Positions 56,214-63,512 of a DNA stretch of 64,000 nt are shown here, one piece after another. This stretch comes from Alphaproteobacteria bacterium (lineage in GTDB: Bacteria > Pseudomonadota > Alphaproteobacteria > Sphingomonadales > Sphingomonadaceae). A program made the translations under genes and the position numbers. Location of the stretch: NCBI GenBank assembly GCA_005883305.1, contig VBAC01000001.1, positions 1,426,001 through 1,490,000 of the forward strand. The letters run 5' to 3'. The notes beneath the pieces are model-generated. The model saw only the letters and a program-made list of their open reading frames with translations, was not told where the DNA came from and searched no databases. The first letter of the stretch is position 1; every line of letters begins with the position of its first letter.

Positions 56214-57056
56214 ATGATCGCGCTCGACGACCAGCAGCAACAGGCCCGCGACTGGTTCGAATCGCTTCGGGATCGGATCTGCGCCGAGTTCGAGGCGATC
56301 GAGCGCGAGGCGGGCGGCGACGCCGCGTTCGCCTACACCCCCTGGGATCGGGAGGATCCGGACGGCTCCCCGGGCGGCGGCGGCGTTCGCGGCGTGATGA
56401 AGGGCAAGGTGTTCGAGAAGGTCGGAGTCAACGTCTCGACCGTCGGCGGCCGCTTCTCCGAGGAGTTCGCCCGGACGATTCACGGAGCGGAGGAGGATCC
56501 GAGCTTCTTCGCCACCGGAATCAGCCTCGTCGCCCACATGGCCAACCCGCACGTCCCCGCCGTGCACATGAACACGCGCTTCCTCGCCACCACCAGGCGC
56601 TGGTTCGGGGGCGGCGCGGACCTCAATCCGCCGATCCCTTGCGGCGAGGATACGGACGAATTCCACGCCCGGCTCCGCGCCGCCTGCGCCGCTCACGACC
56701 CGACCTATTATCCGCGCTTCTCGAAATGGGCGGAGGATTATTTCTTCATTCCCCACCGCGGAGCCCATCGCGGAGTCGGCGGAATCTTCTACGATCATTT
56801 GGAGGGCTTCTTCGACCAGAATTTCGCCTTCACCCGCGACGTCGGCGAGGCGTTCCTGGACGTCTTCCCGCGGATCGTCCGGCGGCGGATGGAAACGCCG
56901 TTCACCGACGAGGACCGCTCGAAGCAGCTCGCCTGGCGCGGCCGCTACACCGAGTTCAACCTCATCTACGATCGCGGCACCCTGTTCGGCCTCAAGACCG
57001 GCGGCAATGTCGACGCGATCCTGATGAGCCTTCCGCCGCTGGCGACGTGGGAATGA
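56214..57056 (+). CDS. hemF: Oxygen-dependent coproporphyrinogen III oxidase
   Basis: HemF converts coproporphyrinogen III to protoporphyrinogen IX using O2 in heme synthesis. The 280-aa protein starts MIALDDQQQQARDWFESLRD and contains GGGGVRGVMKGKVFEKVGVNVSTVGG, PHVPAVHMNTRFLATTRRWFGGGADLNP, FHARLRAACAAHDPTYYPRFSKWAEDYFFIPHRGAHRGVGGIFYDHLEG and GRYTEFNLIYDRGTLFGLKTGGNVDAILMSLPP. All are family signatures. The GNAT gene starts 10 bp downstream. Upstream frames with no family match are not included. Confidence 0.97.
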   Translation: MIALDDQQQQARDWFESLRDRICAEFEAIEREAGGDAAFAYTPWDREDPDGSPGGGGVRGVMKGKVFEKVGVNVSTVGGRFSEEFARTIHGAEEDPSFFATGISLVAHMANPHVPAVHMNTRFLATTRRWFGGGADLNPPIPCGEDTDEFHARLRAACAAHDPTYYPRFSKWAEDYFFIPHRGAHRGVGGIFYDHLEGFFDQNFAFTRDVGEAFLDVFPRIVRRRMETPFTDEDRSKQLAWRGRYTEFNLIYDRGTLFGLKTGGNVDAILMSLPPLATWE

Positions 57057-57066
57057 GGGTGGGGGA

Positions 57067-57642
57067 ATGAGCTTCGGCCTCACGCCCGTGCCGGCGGGGC
57101 ACGTCGCGGCGATCGTCACCTATCTCGAAATGAACGCCCGGCCGGCGCTCGAGCCGGAGCCCGATTCGCCGCTTCGGCTTCGGCGATGGGAGACGATCGA
57201 TCCGGCGCGCTACCGCGACCTGTTCCGCCGGGTCGGCGGGCGCTGGCTGTGGTTCTCGCGTCTGGCCATGAGGGATGCCGAGCTCCTCGAAAAGGCCGGC
57301 ACGGTCTACGAAGTGATCGACGAGGGCGGCGCCTCGTGCGGCATGGTCGAGCTCGATTTCCGCCGGGACAAATGCATGATCCTGTTCCTGGGGCTGGTCC
57401 CGGAGCTCGCCGGGCAGGGCCATGGCCGCTGGCTTTTCGCCGAGACCCTGCGCCGCGCCTGGGCGCCCGGGATCGCGCAGGTGACGGTCCACACCTGCTC
57501 GCTCGACCATCCGGCGGCCTTGCCCTCCTATCTCAGGGCCGGCTTCGCCGCCGTGGGCCGGGCGTTCGAAAGCTTTCCCGATCCGCGCCTCGCGGGGCTT
57601 CTGCCGCGCGATGTCGCGCCTCAGCTGCCGCTGGTCGAATAG
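57067..57642 (+). CDS. GNAT family N-acetyltransferase
   Basis: The 191-aa protein has an acetyl-CoA binding motif: LFLGLVPELAGQGHGRWLFAETLRRAWAPGIAQVTVHTCSLDHPAALPSYLRAGFAAVGR. The Q-x-x-G-x-G/A loop reads GQGHGRWLF. The N-terminal part (about 1-80) has MNARPALEPEPDSPLRLRRW and WFSRLAMRDAELLEKAG. It follows hemF by 10 bp, suggesting co-transcription, but the substrate is unknown. Confidence 0.85.
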   Translation: MSFGLTPVPAGHVAAIVTYLEMNARPALEPEPDSPLRLRRWETIDPARYRDLFRRVGGRWLWFSRLAMRDAELLEKAGTVYEVIDEGGASCGMVELDFRRDKCMILFLGLVPELAGQGHGRWLFAETLRRAWAPGIAQVTVHTCSLDHPAALPSYLRAGFAAVGRAFESFPDPRLAGLLPRDVAPQLPLVE

Positions 57643-57643
57643 C

Positions 57644-58384
57644 CTATTCGAACACCGCCGCCGGAACCTGGGGCGCCAGCGCGCGGTAGATCGCGGCGTA
57701 GAGCATGATGATCAGCGTCGAGAAGGCGGCGGTCAGCGCGGTCGCCATGATCGTCGTCAGCAACGAGCCCAGCTCCTGCCCCGCCGCCAGGTGGAAAACG
57801 ATGCCGAGCAGCGTTTCGGCGACACCGATCGAGACGGCGCCGACGATGAGGACGATCAGCACGAGGCCGAGGATCGCCCAGCCCTGTCCTTGAGTCAGCG
57901 TGAAGGACCGGCGAATCGCGTCGATCGGGCCGCGCCTGTTCTCGGCGACCATGATCGCGCCGGCCGGCGCCACGCGCGCCCAGACATAGAGGCCCGGGAT
58001 GATGAAAAGAATCGCAGCCGCGAGGACCATGAAGCCGGAAATCACGGTCATCAGGAAATAGAAGGGCAGCAGGCCCAGCGCGAACATCAGCGCGCCGCCG
58101 ACCGTCGTGCGCTCGGCGAACACCAGCCGCAATATCGCCAGGCCCCCGACCATGCTGATCAGCCCCTGAAGCACCAGCCAGGGCGCGGCCGAGCGATACC
58201 ATTCGACCATCATTTCAAGCATCCGGCTCAAATCCTGCGTCTGCGGATCCTCCGGCTTGAGAAAGACGTCGAAGAGCAAAGCGGGAAGGAAGATGAAGAC
58301 GCCGGCGATCGCGGCGATCAGGGTCGCGTGGCGGCGGGTAAGCGCGATCGTATCGTCCCAGACGGCGCTGTAGGAAATCGTCAT
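57644..58384 (-). CDS. YciC-like multi-pass membrane protein (246 aa)
   Basis: The protein has six hydrophobic segments: ATLIAAIAGVFIFLPALLFDVFL, WLVLQGLISMVGGLAILRLVF, VGGALMFALGLLPFYFLM, GFMVLAAAILFIIPGLYVWARVAPAGAIMV, ILGLVLIVLIVGAVSIGVAETLLG and LLTTIMATALTAAFSTLIIMLYAAIYRAL. The GLYVWARVAPAGAIMVAENRRGPIDAIRRSFTLTQGQGWAILG stretch is typical of the glycerophosphoryl diester phosphodiesterase membrane-domain/YciC group. It ends 2 bp from the convergent GNAT gene. Function is unknown. Confidence 0.72.
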   Translation of the reverse strand: MTISYSAVWDDTIALTRRHATLIAAIAGVFIFLPALLFDVFLKPEDPQTQDLSRMLEMMVEWYRSAAPWLVLQGLISMVGGLAILRLVFAERTTVGGALMFALGLLPFYFLMTVISGFMVLAAAILFIIPGLYVWARVAPAGAIMVAENRRGPIDAIRRSFTLTQGQGWAILGLVLIVLIVGAVSIGVAETLLGIVFHLAAGQELGSLLTTIMATALTAAFSTLIIMLYAAIYRALAPQVPAAVFE

Positions 58385-58455
58385 TCGAAAAGGCCCCTCT
58401 CGTCTGGCCTGAGCATAGCCTTTGCGCCGCGGGGCTTACAAGCTAGGTCGCGGCG

Positions 58456-59103
58456 GTGGCTTCGAACGATATCGAATGGCGGGTCTCCGCGGGCCTCACG
58501 CCTTATCCGGAGGCGCTGGCGGAAATGGAGGCGCGCGCCGCCGCGATTCGCGCCGGCGAGGCGCGCGAGCTGGTCTGGCTGCTCGAGCATCCGCCGCTCT
58601 ACACCGCAGGCACCAGCGCCGATCCCGCCGAGCTGTTCAACCCGCAGGGCTTTCCGGTCTACGCGGCCGGGCGCGGCGGCCGCTACACCTATCACGGGCC
58701 CGGGCAGCGGGTGGGCTATGTGCTGATCGACCTCGACCGGCGCGGCCGCGACGTGCGGCGATTCGTCCACGCGCTCGAAGGCTGGGTGATCGCGGCGCTC
58801 GCCGGGCTGGGCGTCGAGGCGCGGCGCGCGCCGGGGCGAATCGGCATCTGGGTCGATCGCCGCGGCGGCGAGGCGAAGGTGGGCGCGCTGGGCCTGCGCG
58901 TTCGCCGCTGGGTCACGATGCACGGCTTCTCGGTCAACCTCAGCCCGGAGCTTTCGCACTTCTCGGGCATCGTGCCGTGCGGTATCGCCGAATTTCCGGT
59001 AACCAGCCTCAGGGAAATGGGATTGGCGGACGTCCAGCCCCGTTTCGATCTGGCTCTCAGGGACGGATTCGAAGACTTTCTAACCTCGCTCAGCGCGGAA
59101 TAG
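58456..59103 (+). CDS. lipB: Octanoyl-[ACP]-protein octanoyltransferase LipB
   Basis: LipB moves octanoyl from ACP to lipoyl domains; LipA then adds sulfur. This supplies lipoate for GcvH and 2-oxoacid dehydrogenases. The 215-aa protein has [21 protein letters not shown], the family motif [19 protein letters not shown], the catalytic Lys in [25 protein letters not shown] and the catalytic Cys in [15 protein letters not shown]. It starts with GTG at 58456. A lipoprotein gene follows from its own promoter. Confidence 0.95.
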   Translation: MASNDIEWRVSAGLTPYPEALAEMEARAAAIRAGEARELVWLLEHPPLYTAGTSADPAELFNPQGFPVYAAGRGGRYTYHGPGQRVGYVLIDLDRRGRDVRRFVHALEGWVIAALAGLGVEARRAPGRIGIWVDRRGGEAKVGALGLRVRRWVTMHGFSVNLSPELSHFSGIVPCGIAEFPVTSLREMGLADVQPRFDLALRDGFEDFLTSLSAE

Positions 59104-59125
59104 GCGGGGCTGGAACCGGGAAGGC

Positions 59126-59152
59126 TTGAGGGCGGCGCCCTTTCCATATAAA
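59126..59152 (+). promoter_or_regulatory. Putative promoter of the 85-aa lipoprotein gene
   Basis: TTGAGG (59126-59131) is followed after 15 bp by TATAAA (59147-59152), the best -10-like match in the area. The 5-prime untranslated part includes a CCCC-GATTT-GGGG hairpin and ends in GGGAG before the ATG at 59222. The spacer is shorter than the ideal 17 bp. Confidence 0.45.
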
Positions 59153-59221
59153 TGTGCACCCCGATTTGGGGATCTAAGAGGGGCGAACCCGACCAAATCA
59201 CCAATCTAGGGAGACTATTTC

Positions 59222-59479
59222 ATGCGTAAGATTCTCACTGCCTCGATGGTCGCCGGCGCGGCTCTCATGGTCGCCGCTTGCGGCGGCAACACCGCGGCGA
59301 ACAACACGGCGGCCGACACCAATGCGGTCGACGCCACCTACGACGCCAATGCCTCCGACATGAGCATGGACACCAACATGTCCATGGACACCAACCTGAC
59401 GACCAACACCACCACGGTGGACGGCAACGCGTCGACCACCACGACGACGACCAACACGACGACGACCAACGCCCAGTAA
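59222..59479 (+). CDS. Small Thr/Asn-rich lipoprotein (85 aa)
   Basis: The signal KILTASMVAGAALMVAACGG has a lipobox (VAAC, Cys at about 20). The mature part is a low-complexity run of Asn, Thr, Asp and Met (NAVDATYDANASDMSMDTNM, then TTNTTTVDGNASTTTTTT). No fold is expected. A strong terminator follows 26 bp after the stop and its own promoter lies upstream, so it is probably a well-expressed single gene. A second small lipoprotein of the same type follows. Confidence 0.75.
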   Translation: MRKILTASMVAGAALMVAACGGNTAANNTAADTNAVDATYDANASDMSMDTNMSMDTNLTTNTTTVDGNASTTTTTTNTTTTNAQ

Positions 59480-59504
59480 TCGGGTTCGGAACGTTATCGA
59501 CGGG

Positions 59505-59538
59505 AAGGCCGCCGGATTTCCGGCGGCCTTCTTTTTTT
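59505..59538 (+). terminator. Intrinsic terminator after the 85-aa lipoprotein gene
   Basis: AAGGCCGCCGG (59505-59515) pairs with CCGGCGGCCTT (59520-59530) around ATTT, and a run CTTTTTTTG follows. This is the clearest rho-independent terminator in the window. Confidence 0.93.
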
Positions 59539-59613
59539 GTCTCCCGCTTTCGTCTTGAAAGCGTGGCCTTCCGCGGGGATAAGCGGGGCGACGCCATCCA
59601 TGGAGACTTGAAG

Positions 59614-59892
59614 ATGCGCAACATGATCAAGATCGCCGTCGCCGCCGGAATGACCCTCGCAATGACCGCCTGCGACCGCGGCGCGGCCCCGGCCAACAAC
59701 GCAGCGGCCAACGAGCTCGACGCCAACATGACGATGAGCGAGCCGGCCAACGATGCCAGCGCGATGGAAAGCACGACCAACGCCGCCGAACCGGTCGCCC
59801 CCATGCCCGCCGAGAACAGCAGCAATAGCGGCACGAACGTCGGCGGCGATGCCGGCGGCAACAACGTCGAGAGCAACACCGTCGGGATGTAA
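59614..59892 (+). CDS. Small Asn/Ala-rich lipoprotein (92 aa)
   Basis: From ATG 59614 (GGAG upstream) the protein MRNMIKIAVAAGMTLAMTAC has a lipobox (MTAC). The mature part is disordered: GAAPANNAAANELDANMTMS, then EPANDASAMESTTNAAEPV and an Asn/Gly/Ser tail. The Asn-Thr-Met-rich style matches the 85-aa lipoprotein upstream, so the two may be tandem duplicates. Function is unknown. Confidence 0.7.
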   Translation: MRNMIKIAVAAGMTLAMTACDRGAAPANNAAANELDANMTMSEPANDASAMESTTNAAEPVAPMPAENSSNSGTNVGGDAGGNNVESNTVGM

Positions 59893-60014
59893 GGCCCGGT
59901 CGCGCGCGCGCCCGCCAGACGGTTCGGCGCGCGCGACCAAAGGCGCCGCTGCTTGTGGGGCGCCCCGCGCCTCCATGCTAAGCGAAGCCGATAGGGGGCC
60001 AGGGAAGGAATGAG

Positions 60015-60680
60015 ATGATCGCGATCTGGAAATTCGTCCGCCGGGCGACCGCGGCGGCCGGTCTCGCCGGCTTCGCTACCGCGGCCTCGGCCCAGCTGTT
60101 CGTCACCGATCCGGTCTTCCACCTCGGGCCGATCGAAGGAAACGATCCGCTCGTCGGCATCGCTTTGCCCGGCGCGACACCGGCCGAATATCGCGCCCAC
60201 ATGCTGTGGAACCTGCGCGCCGGCCTCAACGTCGCTGCGCTGCAATGCCAGTTCTCGCCCTATCTGCGCACGGTCGACACCTACAATGCGGTGATCAACA
60301 ACCATTCGCGCGAGCTGGCCGCCGCCTACACCGCGCTCGAAGGCTATTTCCGGCGTGTCGGCGGCCGCGGCGGCGCCGGGAATTTCGATCGCTATTCGAC
60401 CCAGACCTATAACAATTTCTCGACCCTGCAGGCCCAATACGCCTTCTGCCAGACGGCCGCCCGGATCGGCAAGGAAGCGCTTGCGCGGCCGCGCGGCCAG
60501 CTCGCCCAGCTCGCCTCGGAACGGATGCGCGAGCTTCGCGACAGCCTGATTCCGACCCCCGATCGCTACGCCTTCGACCGCTCGCCGCTGCGCCTGTCGC
60601 CGATCGCCGTGTCGAGCCGCGGGCGCGACTGCAGAAGCTTGCCCCGCGACGAGCGGCGCGCGTGCGAGCGGGCGCGCTAG
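60015..60680 (+). CDS. Secreted hypothetical protein (221 aa)
   Basis: The signal peptide (IWKFVRRATAAAGLAGFATAASAQ) is followed by a mature protein with LFVTDPVFHLGPIEGNDPLVG and LWNLRAGLNVAALQCQFSPYLRTVDTYNAVINNHSRELAAAYTALEGYFRR. It also has FDRYSTQTYNNFSTLQAQYAFCQTAARIGKEALA. The C-terminus has two further Cys (DCRSL, RACER). It resembles periplasmic proteins of unknown function common in sphingomonads. GGGAAGGA lies upstream of the ATG. Confidence 0.7.
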   Translation: MIAIWKFVRRATAAAGLAGFATAASAQLFVTDPVFHLGPIEGNDPLVGIALPGATPAEYRAHMLWNLRAGLNVAALQCQFSPYLRTVDTYNAVINNHSRELAAAYTALEGYFRRVGGRGGAGNFDRYSTQTYNNFSTLQAQYAFCQTAARIGKEALARPRGQLAQLASERMRELRDSLIPTPDRYAFDRSPLRLSPIAVSSRGRDCRSLPRDERRACERAR

Positions 60681-60719
60681 GTCGGCTCAAATAGCAGGGC
60701 GGTTTCGTTCAATGATAGA

Positions 60720-60831
60720 GTCATCCCGGCGAAAGCCGGGACCCATGAACGCGGTGTTGGGAGGAAAGACGTAAGTCTGCGCTCCTCCTGAACCCAAAGT
60801 GTGCATGGGTCCCGGCTTCCGCCGGGACGAC
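60720..60831. repeat. GTCATCCCGGCGAAAGCCGGGA..CGCCGGGACGAC hairpin repeat
   Basis: GTCATCCCGGCGAAAGCCGG plus GACCCATGAA at the left pairs with TGCATGGGTCCCGGCTTCCG plus CCGGGACGAC at the right around a 60-bp centre. It lies between the 221-aa gene and the end of queC. Confidence 0.88.
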
Positions 60832-60878
60832 TCCATTTTTTGCCCAAACCTGAATCCTGATTGAGACGGGACCTTGGC

Positions 60879-61574
60879 TCACGCGCCGCCGTCCCCGAGA
60901 ATCGCATAATCGGTCGGATCGGCGATCCCCGCCTCGGCGAATCCCCTGGCCCTCAACCGGCAGGAATCGCACAGGCCGCAATGCTTGAGGTCGCCGGTCG
61001 GGTCGTAGCAGGACCAGCTCATCCCGGCGTCGAGGCCGAGCCGCGCCGCCTCGCGCGCGATATCGGCCTTGGTCATCGCCATCAGGGGCCTGTGGACTTT
61101 GAACGCCTCGCCCTCGATCCCTGCCTTAGTCGCGAGGCCGGCCATCGTCTCGAACGCGGCGACGAATTCCGGCCGGCAATCGGGATAGCCCGAATAATCG
61201 AGCGCGTTGACGCCGATGAACATGTCGCGCGCGCCCGCCGCTTCGGCCCAGCCGAGCGAGAGCGAGAGGAAGATCGTGTTGCGCGCCGGAACGTAGGTGA
61301 CCGGGATCGCGCCCTCCTCCACCCCGCTCTTTGGCACCTCGATGTCGGCGGTCAGGGCCGAGCCGCCGAAGCCGGTGAGATCGAGCGGCAGGACGATGTG
61401 CCGCTCGGCGCCCAAAGCGGCGGCGATGGCCCGGGCCGAGTCGATCTCCACCCGGTGGCGCTGGTTGTAATCGACGGTCAGCGCGAGCAGCGAAAAGCCG
61501 GCCTCCCGGGCAAGGCCGGCGGCGACCATCGAATCCAGGCCTCCGGAGAGGAGCACGACTGCGCGGGCGGACAT
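60879..61574 (-). CDS. queC: 7-cyano-7-deazaguanine synthase QueC
   Basis: QueC makes preQ0 from 7-carboxy-7-deazaguanine in queuosine synthesis. The 231-aa protein has the PP-loop VVLLSGGLDSMVAAGLA, then LTVDYNQRHRVEIDSARAIA, VPARNTIFLSLSLGWAEA, GVNALDYSGYPDCRPEFVAAFE and the zinc-binding Cys cluster SWSCYDPTGDLKHCGLCDSCRLRARGF. Start ATG 61574 begins the PP-loop directly. It is transcribed toward a repeat, away from the small-RNA region. Confidence 0.96.
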   Translation of the reverse strand: MSARAVVLLSGGLDSMVAAGLAREAGFSLLALTVDYNQRHRVEIDSARAIAAALGAERHIVLPLDLTGFGGSALTADIEVPKSGVEEGAIPVTYVPARNTIFLSLSLGWAEAAGARDMFIGVNALDYSGYPDCRPEFVAAFETMAGLATKAGIEGEAFKVHRPLMAMTKADIAREAARLGLDAGMSWSCYDPTGDLKHCGLCDSCRLRARGFAEAGIADPTDYAILGDGGA

Positions 61575-61634
61575 GGGCCGGCATATAGCGAGCCACGCCC
61601 AAAAAAGAACGGGCCGCCCCCCGCCCCCTGGGGA

Positions 61635-61747
61635 GTCATCCCGGCGAAGGCCGGGACCCATGAACTCAGAGAATGAATTGGCGGTCAGACGGCGTCGCCT
61701 CTCCGCGATGATCGGTGTTCATGGGTCCCGGCTTTCGCCGGGATGAC
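61635..61747. repeat. GTCATCCCGGCGAAGGCCGGGA..CGCCGGGATGAC hairpin repeat
   Basis: GTCATCCCGGCGAAGGCCGG plus GACCCATGAA and TTCATGGGTCCCGGCTTTCG plus CCGGGATGAC pair around a 60-bp centre. It lies upstream of queC, flanked by two copies of AAAAAGAACGGGCCGCCCC (61602-61621 and 61765-61783). Confidence 0.88.
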
Positions 61748-61763
61748 TCTGAGCGCGAGGCCA

Positions 61764-61865
61764 CAAAAAGAACGGGCCGCCCCCGAAGGGACGGCCCAGT
61801 TCAGGCCTCTCGAAGCCTGCTAGGGAGGAAAGCGTGCCCAATGAAAGGCACGCACATCCTCTAGC
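61764..61865 (-). ncRNA. Candidate small RNA with intrinsic terminator
   Basis: Read on the minus strand, the region has three hairpins. The first is GCGTGCC-TTTCATTG-GGCACGC. A single-stranded TTTCCTCCCTAG stretch, able to pair with a Shine-Dalgarno sequence, follows. The second is CAGGC-TTCGAGAG-GCCTG. The third is GGGCCGTCCC-TTCG-GGGGCGGCCC followed by GTTCTTTTTG, a strong terminator. No ORF is present. The CCTCCC motif in a loop plus Hfq-like T-tail matches the plan of alphaproteobacterial sRNAs such as the SuhB/MmgR-type, but identity is not confirmed. A CtrA-like box lies just upstream. Confidence 0.6.
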
Positions 61866-61872
61866 GGCGAAT

Positions 61873-61891
61873 GGTAAACAGCCGGTTAACC
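61873..61891 (-). promoter_or_regulatory. CtrA-like binding box upstream of the small RNA
   Basis: On the minus strand GGTTAACCGGCTGTTTACC contains TTAA-N7-TTTAC, one mismatch from the CtrA consensus TTAA-N7-TTAAC. It lies about 10-25 bp upstream of the expected small RNA start. CtrA control is known to use such spaced half-sites in alphaproteobacteria. The site is inferred from one match only. Confidence 0.4.
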
Positions 61892-61925
61892 ACGGGCGAA
61901 GGGCGGATCGAGATTCAATTTCATC

Positions 61926-62008
61926 GTCATTCCCGCGAAAGCGGGAATCCAGCTTCTTCAATCGCCTACGAGGAGAAACAAGCTGGACCCCCGCTTTCGC
62001 GGGGTGAC
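61926..62008. repeat. GTCATTCCCGCGAAAGCGGGAAT..CGGGGTGAC hairpin repeat
   Basis: GTCATTCCCGCGAAAGCGGG plus AATCCAGCTT pairs with AAGCTGGACCCCCGCTTTCG plus CGGGGTGAC. It lies between the CtrA-like box and the 125-aa gene, a further copy of the dispersed family with a GCGAAAGC core. Confidence 0.88.
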
Positions 62009-62087
62009 GGGCAAGGTAATATCCGGAGCCAAACAAGCCAACGACGCTGAATGTCGGTCCGTCCGAGGCCGGCCCAGGCTCAAGGCC

Positions 62088-62465
62088 TCAGCAGGCGCCG
62101 ATCTTGCGCGCCTGGGCGCGGAGCGCGAAGGGCGTGCCGTTGTGCAGGCCCTGGCTGTCGATCTGCACCAGCCGCGGAGTCTCCACCCGAAGCACCGTGC
62201 GGCCGCGGCCGACGCCCGGGCAGACATAGTTGACCGTCACCGAATGGGCATCCGACGAGATCACCTCGTGGGTGCAGGCCTGGGGGCCGTGCTGCGGCTG
62301 GGCGAGCAGGAAGGGATCGCCGAGGCAGACGGTTCCGGCCGGGCTGTCGCCGGACCGAAGCTCCCATTGCCCGCGCTCGACCGCGCCGAGCGGGCCGGGC
62401 GCCTGCGACACGGCCGGCCAGGCCAGAGCGGCGGAAAGAAGCGCGAAGGGGGGAAGGATACGCAT
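62088..62465 (-). CDS. Secreted DUF3617-like protein (125 aa)
   Basis: The signal peptide (RILPPFALLSAALAWPAVSQ) is followed by a small beta-rich domain: VERGQWELRSGDSPAGTVCLGDPFLLAQPQHGPQACTHEVISSDAHSVTVNYVCPGVGRGRTVLRVETPRLVQIDSQGL. The spaced Cys residues and the G-x-W-E start resemble DUF3617 proteins. It is probably periplasmic. Function is unknown. It ends with C as the last residue (RKIGAC). Confidence 0.65.
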   Translation of the reverse strand: MRILPPFALLSAALAWPAVSQAPGPLGAVERGQWELRSGDSPAGTVCLGDPFLLAQPQHGPQACTHEVISSDAHSVTVNYVCPGVGRGRTVLRVETPRLVQIDSQGLHNGTPFALRAQARKIGAC

Positions 62466-62526
62466 GAGACGGGGCCTACTCGGTCCGAATTACAGCAAAT
62501 TTACGGCATCGGCGCCCCGACCGCAA

Positions 62527-63438
62527 TCAATCGTTGAGTTCGCTCGCCTTGATCGGAAAGACTCTGGAGCAGAATTCGCAATCGACGCTGATGAAGCCCT
62601 CGTCGTCGACCATCTCCGCCTGCTCCTCGGCCCCGAACCGTCCGATCACCCCGCGGATATAATCGTAGCTGCACCGGCAGCCCTTGCTCAGCGGCACGGC
62701 AGCGAGCACGCGCGCCTCCTCCTCGTGGAACAGGCGCCAGAGCAGGGTTTCGAGCGGCAGGGCCGAATCGACCAGCTCCTCGCGGCGGATCGTTTCGCCG
62801 AGCGCCCGGACATGGTCCCATTCGGGATGGTCGAGCCTGGTGTGCAGCCGCTCGCGCCCCTCCTCGCCTTCCGGCAAATGCTGGAGGAGAATTCCGCCGG
62901 CGGCATGGCCCTTGTCCGAGACCGCGAGTCGAACGAGGCTCGGGATCTGCTCGGACTGGGCGAAGAAATGCTCGACCGCCTCGCCGAGGCTCCCGCCTTC
63001 GAGCGGGACGATGCCCTGGTAGCGCTCGTTCGACGCGGACTGGTCGAAGGTGATCGCCAGATAGCCCTTGCCGAACAGGGCGAAGAGCGAGGGCAGGTTC
63101 GGCTGCTCCGCGAGCCGCTCGGTATCGAAGCGGACATAGCCGCGAAGCTCGCCGCCGCGATAGTCGGCCACGAGCAGGTCGACGATCCCGGCCTCGGTCT
63201 GCGCCTGCAGAGTGAGCTGGCCGCCGGCGTCCTTGAGCGTTGCGCCGAGCAGGGCGGTCAGCACCAAAGCCTCGGAGAGGAGCCGGGCGATCGACGCCGG
63301 ATAATCGTGCGCCGAGAGGATGTCGTCGAGCACCGGGCCGAGGCGCACCAGCCGCCCGCGGGCGTGCCGGTCGGGAAGCGCGAAGCCGATCGCCGCGTCG
63401 ATCGCCGCGGCCGCATTGGTCGTTTTGTCGGAATCCAT
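62527..63438 (-). CDS. hslO: Redox-regulated chaperone Hsp33
   Basis: Hsp33 is a holdase switched on by oxidation of a zinc centre. The 303-aa protein has RLVRLGPVLDDILSAHDYPASIARLLSEALVLTALLG, LQAQTEAGIVDLLVADYRGG, LAITFDQSASNERYQGIVPLEGGSLGEAVEHFFAQSEQIPSLVRLAV and the C-terminal zinc switch CRCSYDYIRGVIG...VDCEFCSRVFPI (CxC and CxxC). All four ligand Cys are present. ATG 63438 gives MDSDKTTNAAAAIDAAIGFALP. Confidence 0.96.
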   Translation of the reverse strand: MDSDKTTNAAAAIDAAIGFALPDRHARGRLVRLGPVLDDILSAHDYPASIARLLSEALVLTALLGATLKDAGGQLTLQAQTEAGIVDLLVADYRGGELRGYVRFDTERLAEQPNLPSLFALFGKGYLAITFDQSASNERYQGIVPLEGGSLGEAVEHFFAQSEQIPSLVRLAVSDKGHAAGGILLQHLPEGEEGRERLHTRLDHPEWDHVRALGETIRREELVDSALPLETLLWRLFHEEEARVLAAVPLSKGCRCSYDYIRGVIGRFGAEEQAEMVDDEGFISVDCEFCSRVFPIKASELND

Positions 63439-63512
63439 CGCGCCGATGTGGCGATTGAGTCGGCGGGGTCAATATCTTCCGTCCTGCGGGCCGCTTCTGT
63501 AGGGTGGGCGCC

